Below are positions 19,204 to 31,200 of a stretch of DNA of 64,000 bases, in pieces. The stretch is from Lepiota brunneoincarnata (taxonomy: Eukaryota > Basidiomycota > Agaricomycetes > Agaricales > Agaricaceae), in NCBI GenBank assembly GCA_023014365.1, contig JAEBUN010000007.1, forward strand, positions 558,001 through 622,000. Reading direction: 5' to 3'. Within the stretch, counting starts at the first letter, position 1, and the number at the start of each line of letters is the position of its first letter. A model generated the notes under the pieces. It ran no database searches. It was given only the letters and a program-made list of their open reading frames with translations, and had not been told where the DNA came from. Both the position numbers and the translations under genes were made by a program.

Positions 19204-22200
19204 GATGATGCGGCTCCGTCCCTCGCTTTGACGTGATGTCATCGATCACCGTGACGTCATGGCCGTCTCCATGTTCTTGCATGGGGAGGCCGTGTACTTT
19301 CTCAACGTCTACTCGGACGACCGACAGTCGGGCATTCGCTATCTTGCGGATGTGGCTGACTCTCTCCCGCAGTGCGCCCTCATGTCAGGAGACTTCAACT
19401 ACCGCTCGCTGCAGTGGGACCCGTGGGCCCCCCATAACCCCGCTGCTGCCACCTCCCTGCTGGAAACAGCGGACTCGTTGGGCCTAGATCTCTCGCTCCC
19501 TGAGAACCCAGGCCCCACACACTTCCCCTTTGAGGAGGGGCTTGCTTCCACCGTGATCGACCTCGTGTTCGCGAGGGCGGCTGTGGGCCACCTGCCGCTT
19601 CCCACGCGGTATCCTGATCTGCGGGGTCAATCTGATCATTGCCCCCTCCGGATCACTGTCCCCCTGGAGGCCTTCGAGGAGGCTGTGCCCAGGCGTTCAC
19701 TGAAGCGGGACTCGGACGAGGAGGCCGAGTTCCTAGCTGAGGTCTCGACGGGGCTCATGGGCCTGGATTTTCCGGACCTGGGCTCGTCTGACAGGATCGA
19801 CAAGGTGGCCCTGGCTATCTCTGCGGTCTTCTCCGAGGCGTGGCTCACCCACTCCAAGGAGATTTGCGTCGTCTCACGGTCTAAGCCGTGGTGGGACGGC
19901 GAGTGCTTGCGCACTTACGCAGTGTATTCTCGGTCGCGGGACCGGGAGGACGCTCGCACGTTTAAGCGGACCTGGAAGGCCACCAAGCGCAAGTTCTTCG
20001 ATGAGCGCATCGAGGAGATTGCTTCTACCAACAAGCGCCCCTGGGACCTGATAGATTGGGTCAGGGCGCGCAGGTTGCCCCCCTGCGAGGCGATCTGCTA
20101 CCGCGATCGCCCCTGCAATACTCTCGAGGAGCTCTGGGAGGGGCTCCACGGGTCCTACAACGCCGCCGACGACCGCCCGGTCGATGTCGGGGTTCTTGAT
20201 CAGATCGATCCGCTCCCACCGCGGGAGTGGCCGGTCTTCTCTGACTTGGAGATGCACAAGGCTCTGCGCGCATGCTCCTCTCTGTCAGCGCCCGGTCCGG
20301 ACCACCTCACGTGGACGCACCTCAAATCCGTTCTGGCGGGCCCAACGGTTACCCATTTGGTCTGTCGGATCGCCGATGCCTGCATGGAGTGTGGGCATTG
20401 GCCTCGTCATTTCAAGGAGAGCGTGTCGGTTATCATACCGAAACCTGGCAAGCCCTCCTACGCTACTCCGAAGGCGTTCAGGCCGATCGTCCTTCTCAAT
20501 ACTCTCGGTAAGCTTATCAAGAAAATGATCTCGCGCCGCTTGCAGTTTGAGGCTGTCAAGTTTGGCGTGTTCCATCCGAACCAGTGCTGGTGCCTACCTC
20601 GTGCACCTTGTCCGTGCCAGGTGGGCCCGCGGGTTGAAGACGAGTGTTCTCGCCTTCAATATCGCACAGTTTTTCCCATCCCTGAATCATGGGATGCTTC
20701 TTGCGGTTCTGGCTCGGCAGGGGTTTTCCCCTTGCGTAGGCCGGTTCTTCGCTTCCTATCTTACGGGGAGGTTTACCAGCTACGCCTGGAACTCCTTCCT
20801 GTCTGAACCGTTCCAGGCGGAGGTGGGGGTGGGCCAGGGGTCTGCCCTCTCACCTGTCCTGTCCGGCCTCTACCTGGCCCCGGCCATGTATATTATCGAG
20901 CGGCAGCTCCCTCAACCGGGCCTTTCGCTCTTGTCTTACGTCGACGATGGTACCATCGTGGCGCAGGCCTGGGGCTTGGACGCTAACTGCGTCCTGCTCC
21001 GCAGGTCCTACGAGGTTGTCCATGACACCTTCACCCGGTTCGCACTAGTCGTGGAGCACGACAAGTCCGAGCTTTTCCATTTCTCACGGGACCGTTCCGG
21101 TGAGAATCCCCCGGTGGACTTGGGGTTTCCCCCGTTCACTGGTGCTACCCCTCTTCGGCCCAAAGCCTATTGGAGGTATTTGGGTTTCTACTTCGATCGT
21201 GCCCTTACATTTAAGGAGCATGTTCGTTTCTACTCTACCAAGGCTATTTCCACGGTCAAGGCCATGGGAATGCTTGGTAATTCCGTCCGGGGGCTTCTGC
21301 CAGACCAGAAGTGCCTTCTATATCGGTCGTACATGGTTCCTATAGCCACGTACGGCTTTCGCTTGTGGTATTACTGGGGCGCCAGGTGTAAGGGTGCTTT
21401 GGACCACCTTCGCCAGATGCAGCGTCGGGCTGCACTCTGGATCACCGGCGCCTTTAGGACGTCACCCGATGGGGGGGTTGGGGCCATTGCGGGCCTGATC
21501 CCCATTCATCTCCATCTCCGGAAGCTTCGTGACCGTGCCGAGTTACGGTACGCCACGCTTGCTCCGGGCCACCCCGTTCGTGCCCTCCTTGGCTGGGGCT
21601 ACAGCGGCGATCTCCGGTCTCACGTCCAGTCCATAGCCAGACTCCCTCCCCGCGAGCTGATCAAGGTGAAGGGGCCTGTTGTCGACGCTAACCAGCGTCT
21701 TGCTGCCCTCGCTGGGCCCTTCGACGCGGTGGCGCCGGAGGCCTGGCCAGGGCGTCACCTTTTGGATGTGTACCCCGAGCGGGTCCGCTTCCACTCTTAC
21801 GACCGTGGGGTGGAGGACGCCCTTACGGCCCATGTTGCGGCTCTTGACCGGGTCCTGGCCTGGGCGCAGGCTGATCCGGGGGTTCTGGTGGCGGCGACGG
21901 ACACGAGTCTGCCACCCCGCCGGGTCCACCAGGCGGTTTCGGCCGCCCAGGTTTTCCAGGGGCTGGACTGCATCCATGCGGTCCGGCTTCTGGGGGAGAA
22001 GGTTACGGCTCCTGAGGCCGAGCTCTTCACCATCCGGCTGGCGGTGTCCAAGGCAGTTTCTGTCAAGGGTACCGCTGGTCTCGTCTTGTTCACCGACTCG
22101 ATGGCCTCGGCCAGGCAGGCGGTGGACCCGTCAGTGCACTCCGCCCAGGGTCATTCCTTGGCGGTCTGCCGCCTTCTCGCCGAGTGGTTCGCCGGGGGTC

Positions 22201-22760
22201 TGGCCCGCTCGGTCCACTTCTGGGAGGTCCCTTCGCGTGCGAAGTGGCCTTTCCACACTCAGGTACACGACTTCGCTCGGTCGTTGCCTCCCGTTGGGGT
22301 AGGGGCTCGTCCCCGGGCCTCGCTTGACTACCTCCGCAAGGAGGAAGTACGGTCGTGTCAGGACCGCTGGATCGACTTGTTCCAGGATCCTGACCATCGT
22401 GGGCATGGTTTCCTCCAGCTCGCCAGGGACGATGACCGTCCCCTGCGGCCCACGTATCTCCACGGTGGTGCCTGGATCCCGCACGCTCACTCGGTGTCAG
22501 TAATGGCCCGGATGACACATGCTATTCTTAACCACGCACCGATAGGGGGCTATCGGAGGTGCTTTTTCCCACAGGAAGATTATTCCTGTCGCTGCGGGTT
22601 TCGGGAGGAGACTCGTGAGCATGTGTTTCGGAGCTGCCCTAGGCACTCCATGGCAGGGGTCCCGGCTACGGTCGAGGCTCTCATTGCTTTTCTCGAGGCG
22701 TCCCCGACCACGTTCGCGTTCGCTGAGAGGGCTGGGCCCCCCCCGGGGGGTATCGGCTAG
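19204..22760 (+). pseudogene. LINE-1 ORF2 of L2, remainder (stop and 30-35 bp deletion)
   Basis: Continues from MMRLRPSL. CGA to TGA in RPSLRRDVV gives a stop (CCCTCGCTTTGACG). About 30-35 bp are lost after FHPNQ near 20584 (the FGGVIQRSTED block), shifting the frame. Downstream, RT (SYVDDGTIV), RNase H and the zinc finger are open from 20590 to 22760. Endonuclease motifs GDFN and SDH are present. Confidence 0.9.
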
Positions 22761-23125
22761 TGGCTCTGCCTGGTGCCCGGTTGGGTCCGGGCCGGGGCGT
22801 TGGTTATTCCCCCACTGTCTTCGGGCGGCGTGTAGGGATTTACGTGGGAATTGACCCCTAACCCCCGATAAGGGGGGGGACCTCGCTCCGGTTTGGTTCC
22901 CACGCCGCGCGCTGGGCGGCAGCCGTCTTCCTGCCTCCGTTCGTTCGGGGCAGCTTCATCCTAGGCATGGGGAAACGCATGCCCGCGTCCGCGGTCATGC
23001 GTTGTATGTACAGATACCCTGTAGCTTACGGCTCGGGTTGTACCGTAGTTAGTAGCTGCACGCGGCCTCCCTACGCGGCCCGCGTTATAAATCGGAGATT
23101 TAAAAAAAAAAAAAAAAAAAAAAAA
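22761..23125 (+). other. LINE-1 3' UTR and poly(A), copy L2
   Basis: Same hairpin module (GTGTAGGGATTTACGTGGGAATTGACC, then CCCCCGATAAGGGGG) and the tail ATAAATCGGAGATTT followed by 24 A. Confidence 0.85.
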
Positions 23126-23335
23126 GAGGGCTCCTCAGGGAGCCGGGGGACAGGATGTCCAATGTGTTGGTGGAGGGGGTGGGGGGGGGACCACAGCCTG
23201 AGCCGCGGGATCCGCCACGATCTGCCCCTCCTCGCACTGCCTGTTGTGATGCCGAGGAGGACATGTAAGGTTGAAGGTACCACTTGTTGAATCCAACAGT
23301 GGGGGTGTGCAGTACAAGATGTTGAGCGAGGGTTG
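23126..23335 (-). mobile_element. Possible LINE-2 5' end (leader and ORF1 start)
   Basis: On the minus strand a leader of about 70 bp is followed near 23263 by ATG and a short open frame (MSSSASQQAVRGGADRGG...) rich in S, G and P, like a LINE ORF1 N-terminus. It then runs into the LINE-1 L2 tail. The assignment to LINE-2 rests on position and style only; no other copy is here to compare. Confidence 0.4.
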
Positions 23336-25142
23336 GGGACGTGCGGAACGCACCGATGATTCAATTGGCGGCACACCGCTGCATGGAGTTGAACATCTTG
23401 AGGATCCCCTTGTTACGGAAACCCTCATGATACCACATACGAAATCCATACGTGGCAATAGGAACCATGCAGGACCGGTAGAGGAGGCGCTTCTGGTCAG
23501 GAAGCAACTCCCGGGTTGAATTACCAAGCATCCCCATCGCACCAACCGTGGAAAAGGCCTTGGTAGAATAGTAGCGGACATGCTCGCAAAAAGTGAGAGC
23601 ACGGTCAAAATAGAAGCCCAAGTACCGCCAAAACAGCTTGGGTTTCAAGGGGGTGTCCCCCGTATACGGATGGAAGCCCAGGTCAATGGGCGGGTTGTTG
23701 TCCCTCGGGTTACAAGAGAAATGAAAGACCTCAGACTTGGTATGCTCAAGCGTGAGGCCGAAAGAGTCAAAGAGCCCATGTATGCAGTGATAAGCCACCT
23801 GCAAGGCAGTAACATTGTCCTCCCATCTTCTGGTCTGGACTATAAGGGTCCCGTCATCAACATACGAGAGTATGTCAACGCCGAGGCCGGGGGTCCGCTG
23901 GTAATACAAGTACACTAGGGGGGTGAGATACAGGGTGGACAAGACGGGGGACAGAGCAGATCCCTGCCCCACGCCCACATCCGCCTGCCTAGGGTCGGAC
24001 CAAAAGGAGTTTCACAAATACGTGGTAGACCTCCCAACCAGGTAGGAGCCGAAGAATCGCACCAGCTCAGGCGCGAAACCCAACCGTGACAGCACCACCA
24101 GAATCATATCATGATTTAGCGAAGGGAAGAACTGAGCGATGTCAAAGGCTACAACGCTAGTCCGCAGTCCCTGAGCCCACCCCGCCCAAACAAGATGGGT
24201 GAGGATCAACCCGGCGTCCTCAGTGGACTTCTGGCAAATACCGCCAACCTGGTTGGGATGAAACACCCCCCATCTGACACAGTCAAACTGGAGGTGGTTG
24301 GAGATCATCTTCTCCACGAGTTTGCCCAATGTGTTAAGCAACACAATCGGCCAGAAGGCCTTGGGGGTAGAGTACGAGGGCTTCCCCGGCTTAGGTATGA
24401 CCACCGAGTTAGACTCCTTGAAATAATCAGGCCAATATCCTGCCACCAGGCAGGCATTGGCAAGACCGACGAACACGCAGCAGGATGCACAATCTGCCAC
24501 AATATCCTTCAGGTATGACCACATAACATGGTCGGGCCCGGGAGCAGACTTCTTTGCACAAGAACGCAGCGCGTCCTTGAGCTCCAAAGTGGAGAACGGG
24601 TACCACGCCCTCTCCGCCTGCGCAGGGAGAGCATCCAACACTGAGGGATCTACCGCGCGGCCAGAGGCTGTGTTGTAGGTTCCGTGTAGGGCATCCCAGA
24701 GGGATCCCATATCGTGGCACGGCATGCCATCGTGCTATATCGTGTCACAAGCAGGTAACCTGCGCTGTTTGACCCAGGCCATTAAATCCCAGGGGCGCTT
24801 GTTAGCGGAGGCAATCTCTTCGATCTTCTCATCAAAGAATTTGCACTTGACGGCCTTGGCGGCACGCCGGAACTTGTACCACGCTTCCCCCGAGGGGGAC
24901 GCCGGATACGCCCTAATGGCAGCGGTGCAGTCGTCATTCCACCAGGGATTAGACCGCCCCACAATGAACAGCTCCTCGGAGAAGGCGTCCCAAGCCTGGG
25001 AGATGATCCGAGCCACGGCCGAGGCCACAGACTCCACCTCCGCAGGGGTGTCCAAGGGCAGCCGCAAAGCGGCGAGCCCCTCACATATCTGTGCCATGAA
25101 CTTCAACTCCTCGTCGCTATCGGGCTTCAGAACATGGCGGAT
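23336..25142 (-). pseudogene. LINE-2 ORF2 fragment (end of endonuclease to RT), copy 1
   Basis: Minus-strand piece of a second non-LTR family, clearly related to LINE-1 but diverged (RT: FDIAQFFPSLNHD, GVGQGSALSPVLSTLYL, SYVDDGTLIVQ). It reads from the linker after the endonuclease (SDEELKFMAQICEG) to GMLGNSTRELLPDQK and GFRNKGILKMF. Broken by a TGA in place of tryptophan near 24011 and a TAG near 24735. Left end abuts a putative LINE-2 5' end, right end abuts a Gypsy-1 relic. Confidence 0.85.
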
Positions 25143-25676
25143 TGACATCTTTACTGGTTCCAACCCCGCCAAACTCAAACCCTTCCTCTTCCAATGTCGG
25201 CTCTACTTCCGTACTAACCAGGCCCAGTTCGCTATCCCTGCCACCAAGGTCAACTTCGCATCGACGTACCTTATGGGTGTGGCCTAGCAACACTTCGAAA
25301 TTGGCCTCAATGAGGCCAACAACCACAGAATAATGCACAACTGGATCAAGGACTGGGACCAGTTCACCCTAGAACTGCAGACCAATTTTGGTCCTGCAGA
25401 TCCGACCAGAGAAGCTGCTGAGCAGCTCGATTTCCTCCAAATGCACTATAATGAGAAGATTGCTGTCTACAACATCGACTTTCTCTGCCTAGCTGGCCAA
25501 CTTCGCTGGGGTGACGAAGTATTTTGTCACCACTACTACAAGAGCCTCCCCGACCGCATCCAGGACATCCTGTCCAATCAGCCCGACGGCAAACCCAACA
25601 CCTTCATTGAAATGCGGGCAGCAGCAATGAAGATCAACGCCCGCTATTGGGAACGCCAGTGTGAGAAGGCCTGTTC
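25143..25676 (+). pseudogene. Gypsy-1 gag relic, first piece
   Basis: Plus-strand match to the capsid part of Gypsy-1 gag (57975-58500): DIFTGSNPAKLKPFLFQCRLYFRTN to YWERQCEKACS. One in-frame TAG (GVA*QHFEI) and several CpG-to-TpG changes mark it as old. Interrupted by the SINE at 25677. Confidence 0.9.
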
Positions 25677-26757
25677 TTTTTTTTTTTTTTTTTTTTTTTT
25701 TAAATCTCCAATTTACGAGATATAGGGCCCTCCCATGAGGGAGGACCCTATTGCTTTGCGCTCTTGGAAGGCAAGCACCAGATAATGCACCAGACCCCAG
25801 AATTAACTTAGACTTTAACCTGACTTAGTCAGCCAGGAGAACCGACAGAGGATTTAGTGCCCTCTAGCCAGATCGCGGGAGACTGTCCTGGCCTGCTATG
25901 GCCCGTGCTTCACCAGGGAGTTCGTATAAAGCCCTGGCTACTGGGGTTCCCGTCCCCAGGCAGGTGGTTCGCTGGTGCCAACCAGTGTGGATCCCCACCT
26001 GTCCCAGGTCTCTGTCTTGCCCACAGCCAACCACGTTGCACTTCCAGAGGTCCATAGACCCCTAGCATGGAGTTGTTTCGGCCCCAAGCCCATGCCACAC
26101 ACCGTCGTGTGGAACACCCATTTGGGAATCGAACCCAGAGCATGCCCAGATGCAGTCCCACCCAGGAGTCTGCGGTGTGGATGGCAGACCTCCCCAATCA
26201 GCAACCCCTAAGAGAAGCTGTGGGTCACCACAGAACACCCAGCACCCCACCCTTTGCCATGGACCCAAGAACCTACTACCATGGACTAACAACCAGTACT
26301 TACTTGGGGTATGCCAGCAGCACGCCGGACTAGGCTTTCCCAATGTGGGGGGTTGTCTGGCCCCAATCGGGATATTTGACCTATTTTTATTATCTTCCCC
26401 TGCTTACCACACTCTGTGCTTTCGCTCCCTTATTGGGCACAGCCAATCTAGTCTGATCGAGATCGATCCAGATCTGCCACTTTGGGCTCCAACAATCTCT
26501 CCCCCAGATTTACCCCAAATCGGCGATTGCAAGACACCAAATCAGGAACTGAGATCAAGGAGACCATCGAATTTCCTCGGAGATAGTTTACCCACCCGAA
26601 GAACCGAGCACACAGTAGTATCCGATGACAACCGCGCGACCTCTCCCCACTTCACAGGTATGGAGGATGAGAGGGAATCGAACCCCCAACCTTTTCGGCA
26701 GCCGTGCACAGCCACCTCTCCCCATCTTTAGTGATTGAAACCACTGGGCTAGGGGGG
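25677..26757 (-). mobile_element. tRNA-headed SINE, copy 1 (~1.08 kb)
   Basis: Same element as 42758-43841, on the minus strand: poly(T) from 25677, tail AATTGGAGATTT, and a tRNA-like head at the right end. A box TAGCCCAGTGG is at 26741-26751 and B box GGTTCGATTCC at 26674-26684 (both minus). It sits in Gypsy-1 gag, and about 160 bp of gag is missing at the site. Apparent ORFs inside are not conserved as proteins. Confidence 0.85.
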
Positions 26758-27432
26758 CTCTAGCCCCACCCAAATCCGACCTTACTAGTAAACTTGGTAA
26801 AGACAGTAAATTAACCCCCAAGGAACGTCAACGACATTTTAACAATAACCTCTGCCTTGTCTGTGCAGATCCCAATCACAGGGCTGCCAATTGTGACAAG
26901 AAGAAATTCCCTGATGCCAAGGCTAAAGGCCGACAGGCTCAGCTCCCTGAGACAGACGCACCGACTCTCCCAAGCTTAGAAAAATAGTTGGCAGTCCTCA
27001 GGCCTCTGCACAGACTGAGGATCGCATTGAACTCTGCTGTGCTCCAGAGAGTTTCCATCTCAATGCGTCCGCTCTTTCCGACCTAAACTCTTTTCACATT
27101 ACATTAACTTCTCCTTTAGTTACTTCTTTATCTTTTGTTTCTGCTTCCGTACTCTCCGATTTGGACCCGCTTTCTACAACGGACAATGTAGTTAGTTCTG
27201 ATTTCTCTTCTCTTTCTCCTTTCAAAAGTCTTGTTGATAGCAGTTCTACTCACTGTTTTGTGGACTCATCTTTTGTTTGTTCTCATAGTATTCCAACCTT
27301 GTCCATCCTGGCTATTGAACTTTGGTTATTTGATGGGACCTCAAATGCCTACATTACGGAGCTTGCGCAACTGCCTGTATCTTTCCCCTCTGGTGAATCT
27401 ATCATTTTGGACACTTATGTCACCTGGCTCAA

Positions 27433-27435
<3 letters not shown>
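26758..27435 (+). pseudogene. Gypsy-1 gag end and protease start, relic
   Basis: Resumes PPKSDLTSKLGKD after the SINE. It contains the gag zinc knuckle CLVCADPNHRAANC and the gag stop, then the protease region, where the active-site motif of the intact copy (VDSGSTH) has become VDSSSTH. Cut by LINE-1 copy J at SFWTLMSPGS/DTYVTWLNS. Confidence 0.88.
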
Positions 27436-27469
<34 letters not shown>

Positions 27470-29767
27470 TCCAATTTATAACGCGGGCCGCGTAGGGAGG
27501 CCGCGTGCAGCTACTAACTACGGTACAAACGACCGAGCCGTACACTACAGGGTATCTGTACATACAACGCGTGACTGCGGACGTGGGCATGCGTATCCCC
27601 ATGCCCAGGACGAAGCCGCCCCGAACGAACGGAGGCGGGAAGACGGCTGCCGCCCAGCGCGCGGCGTGGGAGCAAAGCCAAGACGAGGTCCCCCCCCTTA
27701 TCGGGGGTTAGGGGTCAGTTCCCGCGTAAATCCCTACACGCCGCCCGAAGGCAGCGGGGGAATAACCACCGCCCCGGCCCGGATCCAACCGGGCGCCAGG
27801 CAGAGCTACTAGCCGATACCCCCTGGGGGGGGCCCGGCCCTCTCAGCGAACGCGAACGCGGTCGGGGACGCCTCGAGGAAAGCAATGAGAGCCTCGACCG
27901 TAGCCGGGACCCCCGCCATGGAGTGCCTGGGGCAGCTCCGGAACACATGCTCACGAGTTTCCTCCCGAAACCCGCAGCGACAGGAATAGTCCTCCTGTGG
28001 GAAAAAGCGCCTCCGATAGCCCCCTATCGGCGCGTGATTAAGAATAGCACGCGTCATCCGGGCCATCACTGACACCGAGTGAGCGTGCGGGATCCAGGCA
28101 CCACCGTGGAGATACGTGGGCCGCAGGGGACGGTCGTCGTCCCTGGCGAGCTGGAGGAAACCATGCCCGCGGTGGTCAGGATCCTGGAACAAGTCGATCC
28201 AGCGGTCCTGACACGACCGTACTTCCTCCTTGCGGAGGTAGTCAAGCGAGGCCCGGGGACGAGCCCCTACCCCAATGGGAGGCAACAACCGAGCGAAGTC
28301 ATGTACCTGAGTGTGGAAAGGCCACCTCGCACGCGAAGGGACCTCCCAGAAGTGGACCGAGCGGGCCAGACCCCCGGCGAACCACTCGGCGAGAAGGCGG
28401 CAGACCGCCAAGGAATGACCCTGGGCGGAGTGCACTGACGGGTCCACCGCCTGCCTGGCCGAGGCCATCGAGTCGGTGAACAAGACGAGACCAGCGGCAC
28501 CCTTAACAGAAACTGCCTTGGACACCGCCAGCCGGATGGCGAAGAGCTCAGCCTCAGGAGCCGTAACCTTCCCCCCCAGAAGCCGGACCGCATGGATGCA
28601 GTGCAGCCCCTGGAAAACCTGGGCGGCCGAAACCGCCTGGTGGACCCGGCGGGGTGGCAGACTCGCGTCCGTCGCCGCCACCAGAACCCCCGGATCAGCC
28701 TGCGCCCAGGCCAGGACCCGGTCGAGAGCCGCAACATGGGCCGTAAGGGCGTCCTCCTGCCCCACGGTCGTAAGAGTGGAAGCGGACCCGCTCGGGGTAC
28801 ACATCCAAAAGGTGACGCCCCAGCCAGGCCTCCGGCGCCACCGCGTCGAAGGGCCCAGCGAGGGCAGCAAGACGCTGGTTAGCGTCGACAACAGGTCCCT
28901 TCACCTTGATCAGCTCGCGGGGAGGGAGTCTGGCTATGGACCGGACGTGAGACCGGAGATCGCCGCTGTAGCCCCAGCCAAGGAGGGCACGAACGGGGTG
29001 GCCCGGAGCAAGCGTGGCATACTGTAACTCGGCACAGTCACGAAGCTTCTGGAGATGGAGATGAATGGGGATCAGGCCCGCAATGGCCCCAACCCCCCCA
29101 TCGGGTGACGTCCTAAAGGCGCCGGTGATCCAGAGTGCAGCCCGACGCTGCATCTGGCGAAGGTGGTCCAAAGCACCCTTACACCTGGCGCCCCGGTAAT
29201 ACCACAAGCGAAAGCCGTACGTGGCTATAGGAACCACGCACGACCGATATAGAAGGCGCTTCTGGTCTGGCAGAAGCCCCCGGACGGAATTACCAAGCAT
29301 TCCCATGGCCTTGACCGTGGAAATAGCTTTAGTAGAATAGAAGCAAACATGCTCCTTAAATGTAAGGGCACGATCGAAGTAGAAACCCAAATACCTCCAA
29401 TAGGCTTTGGGCCGAAGAGGGGTAGCACCAGTGAACGGGGGAAACCCCAAGTCCACTGGGGGATTCTCACCGGAACGGTCCCGTGAGAAATGGAAGAGCT
29501 CGGACTTGTCGTGCTCCACGACTAGTGCGAACCGGGTGAAGGTGTGATGGACAACCTCGTAGGACCTGCGGAGCAGGACGCAGTTAGCGTCCAAGCCCCA
29601 GGCCTGCGCCACGATGGTACCATCGTCGACGTAAGACAAGAGCGAAAGGCCTGGTTGAGGGAGCCGCCGCTCGATAATATACATGGCCGGGGCCAGGTAG
29701 AGGCCGGACAGGACGGGTGAGAGGGCAGACCCCTGGCCCACCCCCACCTCCGCCCGGAACGGTTCAG
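27436..29767 (-). mobile_element. LINE-1 copy J, 5'-truncated
   Basis: Poly(T) at 27436-27464, 3' UTR with hairpin module, and ORF2 back to PFRAEVGVGQG, where it meets copy K head to head. No target duplication is visible. Confidence 0.9.
27809..29767 (-). pseudogene. LINE-1 ORF2 C-terminal part, copy J (one frameshift)
   Basis: RT palm (GVGQGSALSP, SYVDDGTIV), thumb, RNase H and terminal zinc finger. A small indel near 28755 (GGACGCC region) shifts the frame between the RT thumb and RNase H. Otherwise open. Confidence 0.88.
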
Positions 29768-29775
29768 GGGCCTCT

Positions 29776-31200
29776 GTGGCTCCTATGGAGGTGGATGGCG
29801 CTCCTCAGGCAGGTGGCTCGCGCCGCACCCCTTGGGAGGGTAACCTCCCCCTGCCTCCTACTCCGGCGGAGGATTTGGGGCGTTTTCCTGCTGGGTATGC
29901 GCGTCCTGCGCCTACTCAGCAATTCTTCAGGAACCTGGCCCGCACGGGGTTGGGCAATCCTGTCCCAGTGGCTCGCAATCCCGGTGCGGGGCAGTGGCCA
30001 TCTCGCATCAGGGTAGCGCGAGCCGCCAATGTTCCTCCGCTGTCAGCGGCGGACAGGGCTCGGTTGGCTGCGAGGCCTCCCCCCAGTCCCCCCCCTCCGC
30101 ACGTCAACTTGGCTACCAAGCCTCGTTCCCCGCCCCGCTCCTATGCGGCTGCGGCTCTCTCGTCCCCGTCGGGTCTCGTCGACCTGGTGCGTGCTCTCCC
30201 GGGGCTGCCTTCTCACAAGGTGGTCTCGTTTCATCGGCAGGCGGCAGCCGCCCAGCAGCCACCCAAGGCCCCCAAGCCTAGGATGACTACGTCTGGACCT
30301 TCGCGCAAGCAGGTCATGCTCACCCTCGCAGGGGGCGGTCTCCCGGTTAACCTGGGCCCCGTTGTCTGCGCGGAGATTCATCGGGTGGCGGCCGCCGCTC
30401 TGGCGTCTGCGGGTTCGCTCGTTCATATTGAGCGGGTCCAGCAGATGGACTCACATGTAGCTTGCTACACTACCGCCGTGCCCAGTGAACTGGACATTGG
30501 CACTATCAGGAACGCGGTCCGTGCAAACTGGCCTCAGGCCGTCGTGGACGCGAACCTTCCCCGGTCGAAGAGCTACCTCAAGCTCCTCGACGCGCCTATG
30601 TTCCGGGGCGGGCAGCCCTGGCTCACGCCCGACAGGGTGGTCGAGGCCATGCAGCGTTCTGTGTGGTCTGAGTATTTCGTGCTGGCCACCAGGCCGCGCA
30701 TTGTCAAGAACTCGAGGGCCGCGGATACGGCCACCGTGTTCTTTGAAATCTGGGACTCTCAGCAGGGGTCCAACGCGAAGATGGTCACCCGGCGCGTCAT
30801 CACCATCGACGGCACTCCATGCAGGGTCGTCCCTGCGAAGGCCAACCCCGGTGTCCCCCTCTGCCAGCGCTGCTGGAAGTGGGGGCACCCCTCTCTAGCC
30901 TGCCAACGCAAGGCTATCCGCTGCTCCCATTGCGGCAGTCCGCATTCCCCGACTAACCATTGGGCGTTTGCGTCGTGTTGCAAAGGGCAGCCCAACCATA
31001 GGCCGCCCATCGCCCCCACCCCCGCTGACCATCCCTGCCCTCACGTGCCTGTGTGCGTGAACTGCGGGGGCGCTCACGCCGCTTCGGCTTCGGCCTGCCC
31101 GTTCTGGGCTCACCGCTTCGATTGGGAGTGGATTGAGCGCCGGTACGATTCTCCGGTAAGGGTCCGTTCCCCGCCGCGTCAACCCCGCTTACCCCAATGA
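29776..31200 (+). CDS. LINE-1 ORF1 C-terminal 474 aa, copy K, open
   Basis: Open from the truncation to the stop, with all three zinc clusters (CQRCWKWGHPSLAC, CSHCGSPHSPTNH, CVNCGGAHAASASAC). The frame continues upstream of the first ATG into the breakpoint. Stop overlaps the ORF2 ATG at 31197. Confidence 0.9.
   Translation: MAPMEVDGAPQAGGSRRTPWEGNLPLPPTPAEDLGRFPAGYARPAPTQQFFRNLARTGLGNPVPVARNPGAGQWPSRIRVARAANVPPLSAADRARLAARPPPSPPPPHVNLATKPRSPPRSYAAAALSSPSGLVDLVRALPGLPSHKVVSFHRQAAAAQQPPKAPKPRMTTSGPSRKQVMLTLAGGGLPVNLGPVVCAEIHRVAAAALASAGSLVHIERVQQMDSHVACYTTAVPSELDIGTIRNAVRANWPQAVVDANLPRSKSYLKLLDAPMFRGGQPWLTPDRVVEAMQRSVWSEYFVLATRPRIVKNSRAADTATVFFEIWDSQQGSNAKMVTRRVITIDGTPCRVVPAKANPGVPLCQRCWKWGHPSLACQRKAIRCSHCGSPHSPTNHWAFASCCKGQPNHRPPIAPTPADHPCPHVPVCVNCGGAHAASASACPFWAHRFDWEWIERRYDSPVRVRSPPRQPRLPQ

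Larger units (their letters stand above)
8697..23125 (+). mobile_element. LINE-1 copy L2, 5'-truncated, split by two LINE-1 insertions
   Basis: One plus-strand LINE-1 in three pieces: 8697-9336 (ORF1), 11779-12481 (end of ORF1, start of ORF2) and 19204-23125 (rest of ORF2, 3' UTR, 24-A tail). The first break is made by copy I (15 bp target duplication), the second by copy D (13 bp). Removing both restores one colinear element starting in ORF1 at VDLARALPG. No duplication flanks L2 itself: Gypsy-1 lies on its left, LINE-2 on its right. Confidence 0.9.
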
